64,000 nucleotides of DNA from CAVRXZ01 sp963773035 (GTDB lineage: Bacteria > Acidobacteriota > Vicinamibacteria > Vicinamibacterales > CAVVIG01), in assembly GCA_963773035.1 (NCBI GenBank), contig CAVYZX010000001.1, positions 62,001-126,000 of the forward strand. Direction: 5' to 3'. The notes under the pieces were generated by a model. That model saw only the letters and a program-made list of their open reading frames with translations, was not told the origin of the DNA and made no database searches. A program made the translations under genes and the position numbers. Positions 33,051 through 41,545 of the stretch are shown piece by piece (within the stretch, counting starts at the first letter, position 1; each line of letters starts with the position of its first letter).

Positions 33051-33290
33051 CTAACTCATCCTTAGGTCCGGCCGGTTTTCTACCAACGATCGGATAGACG
33101 CTATCAGGTCGTTCAATTTGAACGGCTTGGACAGATAGGCATTGCAGCCGGCGTCGAGGCAAACGGTCTGCAGCTCGGTCGTGACAAATGCACGGAGGGC
33201 GACGATAGGAAGCCGATACCCTTCGCTGCGCAGCAAACGCGTCGCCTCGAGACCATCCCAACGCGCCATCCGAACGTCCGCCCTTCGTTG
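33051..33290 (-). pseudogene. C-terminal remnant of a response-regulator receiver domain
   Basis: From 33290 (just after an in-frame TGA at 33291-33293) to 33051 the reading frame encodes QRRADVRMARWDGLEATRLL, then PIVALRAFVTTE, LDAGCNAYLSKPF and a final helix. This is the second half of a receiver domain, and the Asp codon at 33276-33278 is at the phosphoacceptor position (DVRM.R.DGLEAT). The N-terminal half with the acidic pair and first two strands is missing. The only ATG (33269) lies after the Asp. No histidine kinase is nearby. It is best read as a truncated gene; its alternative is a reading-frame break just upstream. Confidence 0.7.
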
Positions 33291-33360
33291 TCACAATCTG
33301 GCGCAGCGGACGCGATGACCTAACATCGCGGGATCATAGCATCGGAGACAACGATGACGA

Positions 33361-34437
33361 TCAAGTGCAGCGCCGCCCATCGCGATCGAAGAAATGCAGC
33401 CGTTCGCGGTTCAATTTCAGACCGACTCTGGTATGAGGGCGAAGGGAATCTTCGGGCGGTGCGACGATGACAACGTGGGCAGACGCGAGGGCGATGTGCG
33501 CAAGTTGTGCGTGTCCGATCGGTTCGATGATGTCGATCTGCCCGCACAACTCTGCATGTTGCGGATCGACGAGCCGCAGATCGTGCGGGCGCACACCGAG
33601 AACTGAAGCCTCCACCGGCACGTGACTCGGCGCGGCCGGACCGAGCGCGATCTTCTGACCCGCTGTCTCGAACACAATCGAGCCGTCCTGGTTCGCGACA
33701 CGCCCCTCCAGCAGGTTCATGGGCGGTGAACCGATGAAGCGTGCGACGAACGTGTTGGCAGGCCGCTCGTAAAGGTCTGAAGGGGAAGCGACTTGTTCCA
33801 TTCGACCGGCTCTCAACACGGCGATCCGCTGGCCGAGCGTCATGGCTTCCTCTTGATCGTGCGTAACGTACACCATTGTCGAGTGAAGCCGGTCGTGCAG
33901 TGCAATCAATTCCGCCCGAGTCTCGCCTCTGAGCTGTGGGTCGAGATTCGACAACGGCTCGTCGAAAAGAAACGCTTGCGGATTCCGCACGATGGCGCGC
34001 CCGAGGGCGACGCGTTGTTGCTCGCCTCCTGACAGCTGTGCAGGTTTCCGATCCAGCAGCGCCGAAATACCCAACATCTTTGCGGCCGATTGAACCCGTG
34101 TGTCGATCTCTTGCCGAGGGACGTGGCGCACGCGAAGGCCGAACGCCAGGTTGTCGCGGACGGTTTTGTGTGGATAGAGCGCGTAACTCTGAAACACCAT
34201 CGCCAGATCTCGCCGTTCCGGCGGCACCTCGGTGACGTCTCGTCCGCCGATTAGCACGCGGCCAGTCTCTGGATGAGTCAATCCGGCGATGATGCGGAGC
34301 ACCGTGCTCTTCCCGCTTCCTGACGGCCCGACCAGTACAAATCGTTCGCCATCGTCGATTCGGAGATCGATATCTGCGACGGCGACCTGGCCGCTGGAAA
34401 ACACCTTGCGCACGCGTTCGAGGGCGATATTGGCCAA
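33361..34437 (-). CDS. Sugar ABC transporter ATP-binding protein (MalK/UgpC type)
   Basis: 358 residues with Walker A GPSGSGKST (about residues 37-45), Q-loop MVFQSYALYPH, signature LSGGEQQRVALGRA, Walker B AFLFDEPLSNLD and the switch His in VTHDQEEA. The C-terminal 110 residues form the TOBE/regulatory domain typical of MalK-like subunits (SPPMNLLEG, LGVRPHDLRL). Start is TTG, with AAGGATG upstream; the preceding permease gene ends seven bases before. It is the last gene of a four-gene importer operon whose substrate is most likely an oligosaccharide or polyol. Confidence 0.93.
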   Translation of the reverse strand: MANIALERVRKVFSSGQVAVADIDLRIDDGERFVLVGPSGSGKSTVLRIIAGLTHPETGRVLIGGRDVTEVPPERRDLAMVFQSYALYPHKTVRDNLAFGLRVRHVPRQEIDTRVQSAAKMLGISALLDRKPAQLSGGEQQRVALGRAIVRNPQAFLFDEPLSNLDPQLRGETRAELIALHDRLHSTMVYVTHDQEEAMTLGQRIAVLRAGRMEQVASPSDLYERPANTFVARFIGSPPMNLLEGRVANQDGSIVFETAGQKIALGPAAPSHVPVEASVLGVRPHDLRLVDPQHAELCGQIDIIEPIGHAQLAHIALASAHVVIVAPPEDSLRPHTRVGLKLNRERLHFFDRDGRRCT

Positions 34438-34444
34438 AGAACGT

Positions 34445-35257
34445 TCATCCTTTCACAGCACCCGCAGTGAGTCCCTTGACGATGCGCCGCTGGAAAGCGA
34501 GGACTACGACCGCGACGGGTAAAGAGGCCACGACCGAACCCGCGAGAATCTGGCCCCACGGCACTTGATATCGTCCGCGAAATAGCGCCAGAGCCACGGG
34601 CACCGTCTGGCGCTCCGGGCCGAGTGTGAAGGACAGCGCAAACAGAAATTCGTTCCACGCATAGAGGAACGTCAGGATTGCGGTCGTCGCCAGCGCAGGG
34701 GCCGCAAGTGGCAGCGCGACCTCGATGACCGTTCGAACAGGGCCCGCACCGTCGAGACGCGCGGCGTCTTCAATTTCCCGTGGCAGCTCGCGGAGAAAGG
34801 CGCTCATCAGCCAGATTGCCAACGGCATCGCAAACGTCAGATAGGGAAGGACGAGACCGGGAAACGTGTCGATGAGCCCGATGCTTCGCAGCAGGAGAAA
34901 CAGCGGCGAGACCACGGAAATCTGCGGAAACATCGAGACCGCCATCACGATCGCCAGCAGCCAGGATTTCGCGCGGAACTGCATGCGGGCCATGGCATAG
35001 GCGCACGGCGCGCCAAGGAGGACGGCAAAAACCGTGGTCGCACCGGCGACGATGAGCGAGTTGCGAATCGGTAGCCAGAATTGCCGTTCGCCGAACAGCG
35101 CGCGATAGTGCTCCAGCCCAAGCGAGTGGGGCACCATCTGCGGAACACCGAAGAGCCGGGACTCGGGGGTGAGCGACGCAACGAGCATCCAGTAGAGAGG
35201 AAACGCCCAAGCCAACAGCAGCAGCACGGTGCCGATTCGTTCAGCCGCTCGCGTCAT
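34445..35257 (-). CDS. Sugar ABC transporter permease (MalG type)
   Basis: 270 residues with six hydrophobic helices. The EAA loop that contacts the ATPase is clear: EDAARLDGAGPVRTVIEVALPLAAPAL. The start overlaps the stop of the MalF-type gene by four bases. Carbohydrate-type (CUT1) family; the conserved phrase LYAWNEFLFALSFT is typical of MalG-like partners. Substrate cannot be deduced from it. Confidence 0.92.
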   Translation of the reverse strand: MTRAAERIGTVLLLLAWAFPLYWMLVASLTPESRLFGVPQMVPHSLGLEHYRALFGERQFWLPIRNSLIVAGATTVFAVLLGAPCAYAMARMQFRAKSWLLAIVMAVSMFPQISVVSPLFLLLRSIGLIDTFPGLVLPYLTFAMPLAIWLMSAFLRELPREIEDAARLDGAGPVRTVIEVALPLAAPALATTAILTFLYAWNEFLFALSFTLGPERQTVPVALALFRGRYQVPWGQILAGSVVASLPVAVVVLAFQRRIVKGLTAGAVKG

Positions 35258-36168
35258 GACTGTTGCACCACCGCCGCACGCGTGGCACGGACATAGAACA
35301 GGGCGAGGATGAAGCTCACGAAGAAGACCGAGACCGATAAGGCGGAGGCGTAACCGAACCGCAGATCCTGCATGAGTACGAGAAACGCATACAGGGAGAT
35401 GACTTCTGTCGAAGTCCCGGGACCACCACCGGTAAGGACGTACACCAGATCGAATACACGGAAGGCGTCGAGCGCCCGAAATACCAGCGCAACGCTCAGA
35501 GCTGGAGTGAGTAGTGGCAACGTGATATCGGCAAAACGGCGCCAGGCACCCGCTCCGTCCAGGCGCGCAGCTTCGAACAATCTCGGGTCGATGCCCTGAA
35601 GGCCGGCCAGCAGGAGAAGCGCCACGAACGGCGTCGTCTTCCAGACATCACCCAGCACGATGGGAATCCACGCGGCCTTCGGATCGGCGAGCCAGTCCAC
35701 CTGGAACGTCGTGACGCCCAGCCAACCGACCACGGCGTTCACGAGGCCCGACTGACTATCGAAGATGAAGCGCCAGACCAGTCCTGCGACGACGGTTGGT
35801 AGAGCCCATGGCAGCAGGACCACGAGACGTGCGAGACCGCGGCCCCGGGAGAGACTATCGAGTCCCAGCGCCAACGCGAGCCCGAGAAGCAGTTCGAGGC
35901 CGACGGTCACGAGCGTGAACACGAGTGTGTGCCCCAGAGCTTCTTGAAACCGAGGGTCTGTCGCGGCTTCCTGGTAGTTCGTGAGACCGACGAACGGACG
36001 ACCGAGCCAGGGCAGGCGCAGATCGTGATCGTGGAGCGACTCCCAGATAGTGGCGAGAAGCGGACCAGTCGCGACGAGGAGGAGCACCGCGAGTGCAGGC
36101 CCCATGAACAGCCATGCAAGACGGGCTTCGCGCGTCGCCAGGAGCGTCCGGCTCGATCGTCGCGTCAT
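35254..36168 (-). CDS. Sugar ABC transporter permease (MalF type)
   Basis: 304 residues, six main helices. The EAA loop reads FEAARLDGAGAWRRFADITLPLLTPAL. The first periplasmic loop (HDHDLRLPWLGRPFVGLTNYQEA) carries the FVGLxNY motif typical of CUT1 sugar permeases of the MalF/UgpA kind. The start overlaps the solute-binding-protein gene by four bases and the end overlaps the MalG-type gene by four, so translation is coupled throughout. Confidence 0.92.
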   Translation of the reverse strand: MTRRSSRTLLATREARLAWLFMGPALAVLLLVATGPLLATIWESLHDHDLRLPWLGRPFVGLTNYQEAATDPRFQEALGHTLVFTLVTVGLELLLGLALALGLDSLSRGRGLARLVVLLPWALPTVVAGLVWRFIFDSQSGLVNAVVGWLGVTTFQVDWLADPKAAWIPIVLGDVWKTTPFVALLLLAGLQGIDPRLFEAARLDGAGAWRRFADITLPLLTPALSVALVFRALDAFRVFDLVYVLTGGGPGTSTEVISLYAFLVLMQDLRFGYASALSVSVFFVSFILALFYVRATRAAVVQQS

Positions 36169-37421
36169 GATTCGGATGGCAGAAGGCGCGCCCTCGTCAG
36201 GAGCTGGCGCATTTCCATGGCTGCGTGTGAAAGAGCCTCATCCGGTTCCTCTTGGCGAGTCAGAGCACGATGCAGATGGACCTGCAGGACGCCGGAGAGC
36301 TGCGTGTACACGGGTGTCGTCGGGCGGAGAACTGCTTGCTCGATGAGCTCCTTGGCTTCGGCTGCAGCCATCGGCAGGGCATCTGTGAGTTGAGTGCCTT
36401 CGTAGACGCTTGGTCTCGGCGGAAACTGGCCGGCAACGCGCGCCCGCTCGACCATCTGTTCGGGGCTCGTGAGGTACCGAACGAGCTCCCATGCCTCGTT
36501 CGGCTGCCGGCTGCGTGCGTTGATCGCCAGTTGCGCGCCGCCCAGCACCGAAGCCGATCGTCCGCCGTCGTGTGGCATGGCTGCCAGCGCGAAGTGCCCG
36601 GCTGCCGGCGACCGCGGATCGTCACGAATGAGTGCCGCGGCGTAAGGCCAGTTGCGCATGAAGAGCACCTGGCCGTTCTGAAACGCGAACCTCGATTGCT
36701 CCTCTTGCCACGCGAGAACCGAGGCAGGAACAATCTTCAACTCGTCGATGCTGCGCCGCATGAACGAAAGCGCGCGCACCGCGGCTGGCGAGTCTACGAC
36801 GACCCGTCCTTCGTCATCGAGAACGCGGCCCCCGAAGCCGACCAGATGTTCGAGGAACACCGTGACCAGTCCTTCATAGCGTGCGCCCTGCCAGACGAAG
36901 CCATCCTTGACGCGCCCGTCCGCTTTCGCACGGAGGCTCGCCGTCACGAGATCATCGAAGGTGGCTGGCGGAGCGCGTACCAGGTCCGTTCGCCAATAGA
37001 ACACGCCGACATCGACGAACCAGGGCATCGCGTACAGCCGGTCGTTCCATCGGTTGGCGGCAATCGCCGTGGCGAAGAAGTCGTCAGTCGCTGGACTGAA
37101 TCGATCGAGCGGAGCGATCCAGCCCGCGGCGGCGAATTCCGGCGTCCAGATCACGTCGAGCTGGAGGATGTCAGGATCCGGTGCCCAGCCGTTCAACCAC
37201 TGGACGTACAGTTGATGGCGCTGATCGGCCGCGTCCGGCGTCGATTGGATTTCGACCGGCAGGCCAGGGTGGGCGGCCGCGAACCGCTCGACCTGTCGGC
37301 GGAGCACAATCCCTTCAGCGCCCAGCGCGCTGCCGGATATCGTGAGAATGTCGGCGCGCGTTCCGCATGCGGCGGCCGTCCAGAGCGCGACTGCGACCAC
37401 GAGCCGAGGCGCCAGTCTCAT
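36165..37421 (-). CDS. Lipoprotein solute-binding protein of a sugar ABC transporter
   Basis: 418 residues. A lipobox is visible (ALWTAAAC with Cys19), so the mature protein is a membrane-anchored lipoprotein. The fold is the family-1 extracellular solute-binding type (LxVEIQSTPDAADQRHQLY, LDVIWTPEFAAAGWIAPLD, MPWFVDVGVFYWRTDLV, MRNWPYAAALI, GGAQLAINARSRQP). These resemble trehalose/maltose or glycosyl-glycerol binding proteins (LpqY/ThuE group). First gene of the four-gene importer. Its promoter region is occupied by the 37472-37577 word repeat. Confidence 0.9.
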   Translation of the reverse strand: MRLAPRLVVAVALWTAAACGTRADILTISGSALGAEGIVLRRQVERFAAAHPGLPVEIQSTPDAADQRHQLYVQWLNGWAPDPDILQLDVIWTPEFAAAGWIAPLDRFSPATDDFFATAIAANRWNDRLYAMPWFVDVGVFYWRTDLVRAPPATFDDLVTASLRAKADGRVKDGFVWQGARYEGLVTVFLEHLVGFGGRVLDDEGRVVVDSPAAVRALSFMRRSIDELKIVPASVLAWQEEQSRFAFQNGQVLFMRNWPYAAALIRDDPRSPAAGHFALAAMPHDGGRSASVLGGAQLAINARSRQPNEAWELVRYLTSPEQMVERARVAGQFPPRPSVYEGTQLTDALPMAAAEAKELIEQAVLRPTTPVYTQLSGVLQVHLHRALTRQEEPDEALSHAAMEMRQLLTRARLLPSES

Positions 37422-37471
37422 CAGTCGCTTGGCCTAGCACCTCGGATGCCAACTCCTGGGAACCTTCGCCG

Positions 37472-37577
37472 TGAGGGCTTAGGGCTTAAGGCTGAGGGCT
37501 TAGGGCCTCTGATTTGCCAGGGATTTTCCCCCTTAGCTCTCAGCCCTTAGCCTTCAGCCCTTAGCCCTGAGAAGGCC
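37472..37577. repeat. Imperfect inverted repeat of GGGCTTAG/GGCTGAG words in a divergent promoter region
   Basis: The left half reads as words GAGGGCTTAGGG, CTTAAGGCTGAGGG, CTTAGGGCC (37473-37506). The right half has the complementary words CCCTTAG, CTCTCAG, CCCTTAG, CCTTCAG, CCCTTAG, CCCTGAG (37529-37571). The halves can pair imperfectly over more than 30 bases. It occupies most of the 168-bp space between the divergent importer operon and the sigma-factor operon, ending 12 bases before the sigma start codon. Confidence 0.7.
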
Positions 37578-37589
37578 CTAACCACCCTC

Positions 37590-38183
37590 ATGCCAACCTC
37601 GTCTAACGTGCGGATGGATGCGAGCGAGGCAGCAGCCGTCCTGGCTCGAGCCCGCCAGGGGGACAGTGATGCTTTCAGTGTCCTCGTGGAGCGGCACAGC
37701 CGAAATGCCTTCCGCCTTGCCCACCGGTTGACCGGCAACGAACAGGACGCCGAGGATGTTGTGCAGGAAAGCTTCATTCGCGCGTACCGCCAGCTCGGTC
37801 GATTCGAGTCGCGCGCGAATTTCGGCACGTGGCTCTACCGCATTGTGGCGAACTGCTCGGTGGACCTCATTCGCGTGCGGCAAAGCCGTCGCGACCAGAG
37901 CCGGGCGGAGAGCCTCGACGAGGCGGCAGACATCGCGTCGAACGCCGCTCCTGGTCCCGAGCGCCTGGCCCGGAGCACCGAGATTGAACGCCACGTCGCG
38001 AGCGCCCTGTCGCAATTGAGCCCTCTCGAGCGAGCAGCGTTCACCCTCCGGCATTACGAAGGACGATCGATCGACGAGATTGGCAGGATGCTGGGTCTGG
38101 GCACGAGCGCGACCAAACACAGCGTGTTCCGTGCAGTCCGCAAGCTGCGGGTTGCCCTCGAGTCACTGCGGAGTCAGACGTGA
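37590..38183 (+). CDS. ECF sigma factor (RpoE-like)
   Basis: 197 residues. Sigma-2 includes DSDAFSVLVERHSRNAFRLAHRLTGNEQDAEDVVQESFIRAYR and the RIVANCSVDLIR segment; sigma-4 includes LSPLERAAFTLRHYEGRSIDEIGRMLGLGTSATKHSVFRAVRKLR, a typical helix-turn-helix. The stop overlaps the next start (GTGA), and the next gene is a zinc-type anti-sigma factor, so this is a sigma/anti-sigma pair. ATG 37590 has a poor ribosome binding site; ATG 37614 (MDASEAA) is also plausible. Four genes in the operon overlap by four bases each. Confidence 0.92.
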   Translation: MPTSSNVRMDASEAAAVLARARQGDSDAFSVLVERHSRNAFRLAHRLTGNEQDAEDVVQESFIRAYRQLGRFESRANFGTWLYRIVANCSVDLIRVRQSRRDQSRAESLDEAADIASNAAPGPERLARSTEIERHVASALSQLSPLERAAFTLRHYEGRSIDEIGRMLGLGTSATKHSVFRAVRKLRVALESLRSQT

Positions 38184-38992
38184 AGCACTACAGCGAAGAG
38201 GCGTTGATTCTGCACTACTACGGCGAGAACGCCGCCCGTGCGGCGATGGACGTCGAGACGCACCTGGAGCGATGTCCCGAATGTGCGGCGCTCTACCGGC
38301 AGGTCGCCGAAACGCTCGGGATGATTGGCGCCGCAGAGGTTCCGGAACGTGGCGATCAATACGGGCTCGAGGTCTGGCAGCGGATTCGCCATCGCCTGTC
38401 CGAACCCGACGCTCCCTGGTGGAACCCCTGGGCTCGCCGGGAACGGCTCGTCGTTCTGGCAGCCGCCGCGGCGCTCGTCCTTGCAGCCTTCATCGTCGGA
38501 CAGCGCTGGCCGCAGCAGCCGGCGCGTCTTTCGTCCGTCCCTGTGGAACAGGCGTCGAGCGCTCCCGCCGACACGTCCGACATTCGCCGGCGCGTGTTGT
38601 TGACGTCGGTTGCGGACCACTTCGATCGGTCGGAACGTGTCCTGACCGAGATCGTGAACGCCTCGGATCGCAGCGACATCTCGAGCGAGCAGGAATGGGC
38701 GGACGATTTGCTGACGGCGAACCGCCTCTATCGGCAGGATGCGGTGGACTCCGGTGAATATTCCGTAGCGAGCGTACTCGACGATCTCGAGCGCAGCCTG
38801 CTCGAAATCGTGCACAGCCCCTCGCCGATTAGCGCAACCGACCTCGAGCAGATTCGGCGCCGTATCGATGCCGCGGCGCTCCTTTTCAAAGTGCGTGTGA
38901 TGAGCGACGAGATCTGGCAGCGCGAACGCGGCCGACCCGAGCGCCCGCTCCGGCGACAACAGTCAACCCTTCAGAATGGCGGCCAGTCATGA
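38180..38992 (+). CDS. Zinc-binding anti-sigma factor with one membrane helix
   Basis: 270 residues. The N-terminal ZAS motif is intact: His28, Cys32 and Cys35 in THLERCPEC (HX3CX2C). A single transmembrane helix lies around residues 91-108 (LVVLAAAAALVLAAFIVG). The periplasmic part is helical and acidic (DHFDRSERVLTEIVNAS, LDDLERSLLEIVHS). It probably holds the preceding sigma factor at the membrane. The GTG start overlaps the sigma stop. The charged C-terminal end (RERGRPERPLRRQQST) is unusual. What is sensed is unknown; the two HEAT proteins encoded next are candidate partners. Confidence 0.87.
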   Translation: MKHYSEEALILHYYGENAARAAMDVETHLERCPECAALYRQVAETLGMIGAAEVPERGDQYGLEVWQRIRHRLSEPDAPWWNPWARRERLVVLAAAAALVLAAFIVGQRWPQQPARLSSVPVEQASSAPADTSDIRRRVLLTSVADHFDRSERVLTEIVNASDRSDISSEQEWADDLLTANRLYRQDAVDSGEYSVASVLDDLERSLLEIVHSPSPISATDLEQIRRRIDAAALLFKVRVMSDEIWQRERGRPERPLRRQQSTLQNGGQS

Positions 38993-40218
38993 ACATGGGA
39001 CCCTTCGTCAAGACATCAATCGGGCTCGCGGTTGCGCTTTCGGTGTGCGTGCCGCGGGTCACAACAGCGGCAGGTCCGACGGCGCTCACCGCTGCCGAGG
39101 AACAGGCCGACGTCGTCTACGTGCAGGCGCGCGATCTGATCGAGCAGGGGCGCTTCGATGCCGCCATCGATCGGCTCAACCAGCTGATTGCGGAGAAAAG
39201 CAGTCGCACCGACGCGGCGCTCTACTGGCGGGCGTACAGCCTCGCAAAAATCGGCCAACGCGCCGATGCGTTGAGCACACTCGAAGATCTCCAGAAGCAG
39301 TTTGCGAGGAGCCGGTGGAGCCGCGACGCGCGGGCGCTCGAAGTCGAGCTCCGGCAGGCCTCGGGCCAGACCGTCTCGCCAGATTCGCAGGCAGACGATG
39401 AGATGAAGCTGATGGCGCTGCGAGGCTTGATGCAAAGCGACGCCGATCGTGCGATGCCGATTCTGGAAAAGATGCTCGCCGAGACCAACTCTCAGAAAGT
39501 CAAGGAACGCGCGCTTTTCGTACTCAGTCAGTCGGGCACTCCACGTTCGCGGGAGATTCTGACCAACGTCGCGAAGGACGGCTCGAACCCCGACCTGCAG
39601 CGGCGCGCGGTTCGCTATCTCGGCATGATGGGTGGTCCAGACAATCGTCAAATCCTGGCCAGCGTCTACCAGGCATCGTCGGATGCATCGGTGAAGCGGG
39701 CGATCATCCAGGGTTTCATGGTCTCGGGAGACCGCACGCGGATTGTGACGCTGGCGAAGACCGAGACCGTGCCCGAATTGCGGCGTGAAGCCGTTCGACA
39801 GCTCGGCGTCATGGGCGCACAAGCCGAGCTGGCCGAGCTCTACCAGACCGAAACATCCGTCGAGGTGAAGAAACAGATCCTGCAGGCAATGTTCGTCGGT
39901 GGCTCGGCAGACAGGCTGATCGACCTGGCGAAAACCGAGAAGGATCCGCAGCTCCGAAGGACGGCCATCCGCAATCTAGGGCTGATGGGCGCGAACCGGA
40001 CGGGCGACGCGATCAAGGCGATCTATCTCTCGGACACAGCACCCGAGTCGAGGAGTGAAGCCATCAACGCGCTCTTTCTGCAACAGAACGCAAGAACCCT
40101 GGTGGAGCTCGCGCGGGCCGAGAAGGATCCGCAGCTGAAGAAGGAGATTGTTTCGAAGCTCGCACTGATGTCTCGATCTCAAGAAGCCAGAGACTATTTG
40201 TTGGAGTTGCTCAAATGA
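38989..40218 (+). CDS. Exported TPR/HEAT-repeat protein
   Basis: 409 residues with a signal peptide (GLAVALSVCVPRVTTAA). Residues about 30-110 form TPR-like helix pairs (AIDRLNQLIAEKSSRTDAALYWRAYSLAKIG). Residues 130-405 are HEAT-like repeats of about 32 residues: QVxxxALFVLSQSGTPRSREILTN, LQRRAVRYLGMMGGPDNRQILAS, LRREAVRQLGVMGAQAELAEL, LRRTAIRNLGLMGANRTGDAI. Third gene of the sigma operon, overlapping its neighbours by four bases. HEAT scaffolds mediate protein contacts, so a role as sensor or scaffold of the anti-sigma factor is a reasonable guess. Confidence 0.86.
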   Translation: MNMGPFVKTSIGLAVALSVCVPRVTTAAGPTALTAAEEQADVVYVQARDLIEQGRFDAAIDRLNQLIAEKSSRTDAALYWRAYSLAKIGQRADALSTLEDLQKQFARSRWSRDARALEVELRQASGQTVSPDSQADDEMKLMALRGLMQSDADRAMPILEKMLAETNSQKVKERALFVLSQSGTPRSREILTNVAKDGSNPDLQRRAVRYLGMMGGPDNRQILASVYQASSDASVKRAIIQGFMVSGDRTRIVTLAKTETVPELRREAVRQLGVMGAQAELAELYQTETSVEVKKQILQAMFVGGSADRLIDLAKTEKDPQLRRTAIRNLGLMGANRTGDAIKAIYLSDTAPESRSEAINALFLQQNARTLVELARAEKDPQLKKEIVSKLALMSRSQEARDYLLELLK

Positions 40219-41105
40219 ACAATAGGGTGCACAGGGTGCTGGCCGTGGCGGCGATCTTGTTGGGCGTCCTAGTCCTGCCGGCGCGTGCTCAGGAACGGAT
40301 CAGCAATGGCAAGCTGGAGACGAGATCTGCCGCGCAGGGAATCGAGCGCGAGGTCCGAACGGTCGTGTCGCGCGGCGGTGTCGTCTGGATCGGATACAGC
40401 GTGCCGATGGCCGTCGCGCCGCGCCTGTCGTTCGACAACAACTCTTACGGCGCGTGTTGGCTCGGCGGTTGGGGTGCGGATGGCAACTCGAAAACCGCGA
40501 ATGAACTGGTCGGCCGTGGCTCTCGCGTCAGGCTGGAACCTCCATCAGAGCTTCTCGTGCTGGCTCGATTCGAGAACGGTGAAATCGTCAGGGTGCGGGC
40601 GTTTACGGCTGACTGCGATGTGGATGCCGGTGGTGCGGCGGTGGTCTGGTTCACGGATGTCAAGCCCGACGACAGCGTTGCATGGCTGGCCACGCTCGCC
40701 AATTCGTCACGAGCGGTGAGTCGAGCCGACCGGGTCGCCCAGTCGGCGATGAGCGCGATCGCGTTTCACCAGGCACAATCCGCCGATCGCGTTCTCGTCG
40801 CCATGGCTCGCGACGACGCGAGTCGGCGGGTGCGGGGACAGGCGCTTTTCTGGCTCGCGACACGCGCGAGCCGTGAGGCGCTTTCGGCGATCACTGGCGC
40901 TATCGAGAACGATCCTGATACCGACGTCAAGAAAAAGGCGGTCTTCGCGCTCAGCCAGATGCCGAAAGACGAAGGCGTCCCGCGGCTGATTGACGTCGCG
41001 CGGACGAACAAGAACGTCGAGGTCCGCAAGCAGGCGATGTTCTGGCTCGGTCAATCGAACGATCCGCGTGCGATCAAGTTCTTCGAAGAAATTCTCTTGA
41101 AGTGA
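40215..41105 (+). CDS. Exported HEAT-repeat protein
   Basis: 296 residues with a signal peptide (VLAVAAILLGVLVLPARAQ). The middle part (TVVSRGGVVWIGYSVPMA, SYGACWLGGWGADG, CDVDAGGAAVVWF) is a beta domain with two cysteines. The C-terminal 130 residues hold HEAT repeats: ASRRVRGQALFWLATRASREAL, VKKKAVFALSQMPKDEGVPRL, VRKQAMFWLGQSNDPRAIKF. It is the last gene of the sigma / anti-sigma / HEAT / HEAT operon and is related in its repeats to the gene before it. Function unknown. Confidence 0.84.
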   Translation: MNNRVHRVLAVAAILLGVLVLPARAQERISNGKLETRSAAQGIEREVRTVVSRGGVVWIGYSVPMAVAPRLSFDNNSYGACWLGGWGADGNSKTANELVGRGSRVRLEPPSELLVLARFENGEIVRVRAFTADCDVDAGGAAVVWFTDVKPDDSVAWLATLANSSRAVSRADRVAQSAMSAIAFHQAQSADRVLVAMARDDASRRVRGQALFWLATRASREALSAITGAIENDPDTDVKKKAVFALSQMPKDEGVPRLIDVARTNKNVEVRKQAMFWLGQSNDPRAIKFFEEILLK

Positions 41106-41212
41106 GATAGCCAGCCCGTTCCCACCTGTCGCCCTCATCGATATCACTTCGCCCTCCCCAACATCGGTACCTACGGCATTTTTTAGATCGATGTAGAGAC
41201 GGAACCACGAAG

Positions 41213-41427
41213 CCACGAAGGCGCGAAGCATCACGAAGGTTGTGCCACGGAGTCACCGGGCCACAGAGGCGCTCGACGCGGACGGCCTGCAAAGCAGGCC
41301 GGAACCGCCGCTGCGCGGCGCCGCGTCGAGCGCTCTCAGGCCCGCGTTTTCTCGGTGACTCGGTGACTCAGTGGCGAAACTGCCTTCCGGCGACTGCTCG
41401 TCTTCGTGATATTTCGTGCCTTCGTGG
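41213..41427. repeat. Nested long inverted repeat (CACGAAG words outside, GC hairpins inside)
   Basis: The 440-bp gap 41106-41545 has no gene and is dominated by this structure. Outer arms 41213-41238 and 41402-41427 match at 23 of 26 positions. Inside, CGCTCGACGCGG (41270-41281) pairs perfectly with CCGCGTCGAGCG (41321-41332). Innermost, GGCCTGC (41284-41290) pairs with GCAGGCC (41294-41300) across AAA. Between the outer and middle dyads, CGGAGTCACCG and CGGTGACTC words also face each other. The total is a 215-bp structured block. It could be a non-autonomous mobile element or a large regulatory/terminator structure. No flanking target-site duplication was recognised. Confidence 0.72.
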
Positions 41428-41545
41428 TGTACAAGTGCGTCGACGCTACACCGAACTGAAAACAGCTCCAATCGCCGCGACTTCGCGAGACCTCGCGTAG
41501 CTCAGGCTCGATGGCTTTAAGGCTAAGATTGGCGGCTTGGCAACG

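Noticed and set aside
33019..33294. 91-codon frame covering the receiver remnant
   Set aside because: It is in another frame from the receiver sequence and has no protein-like features.
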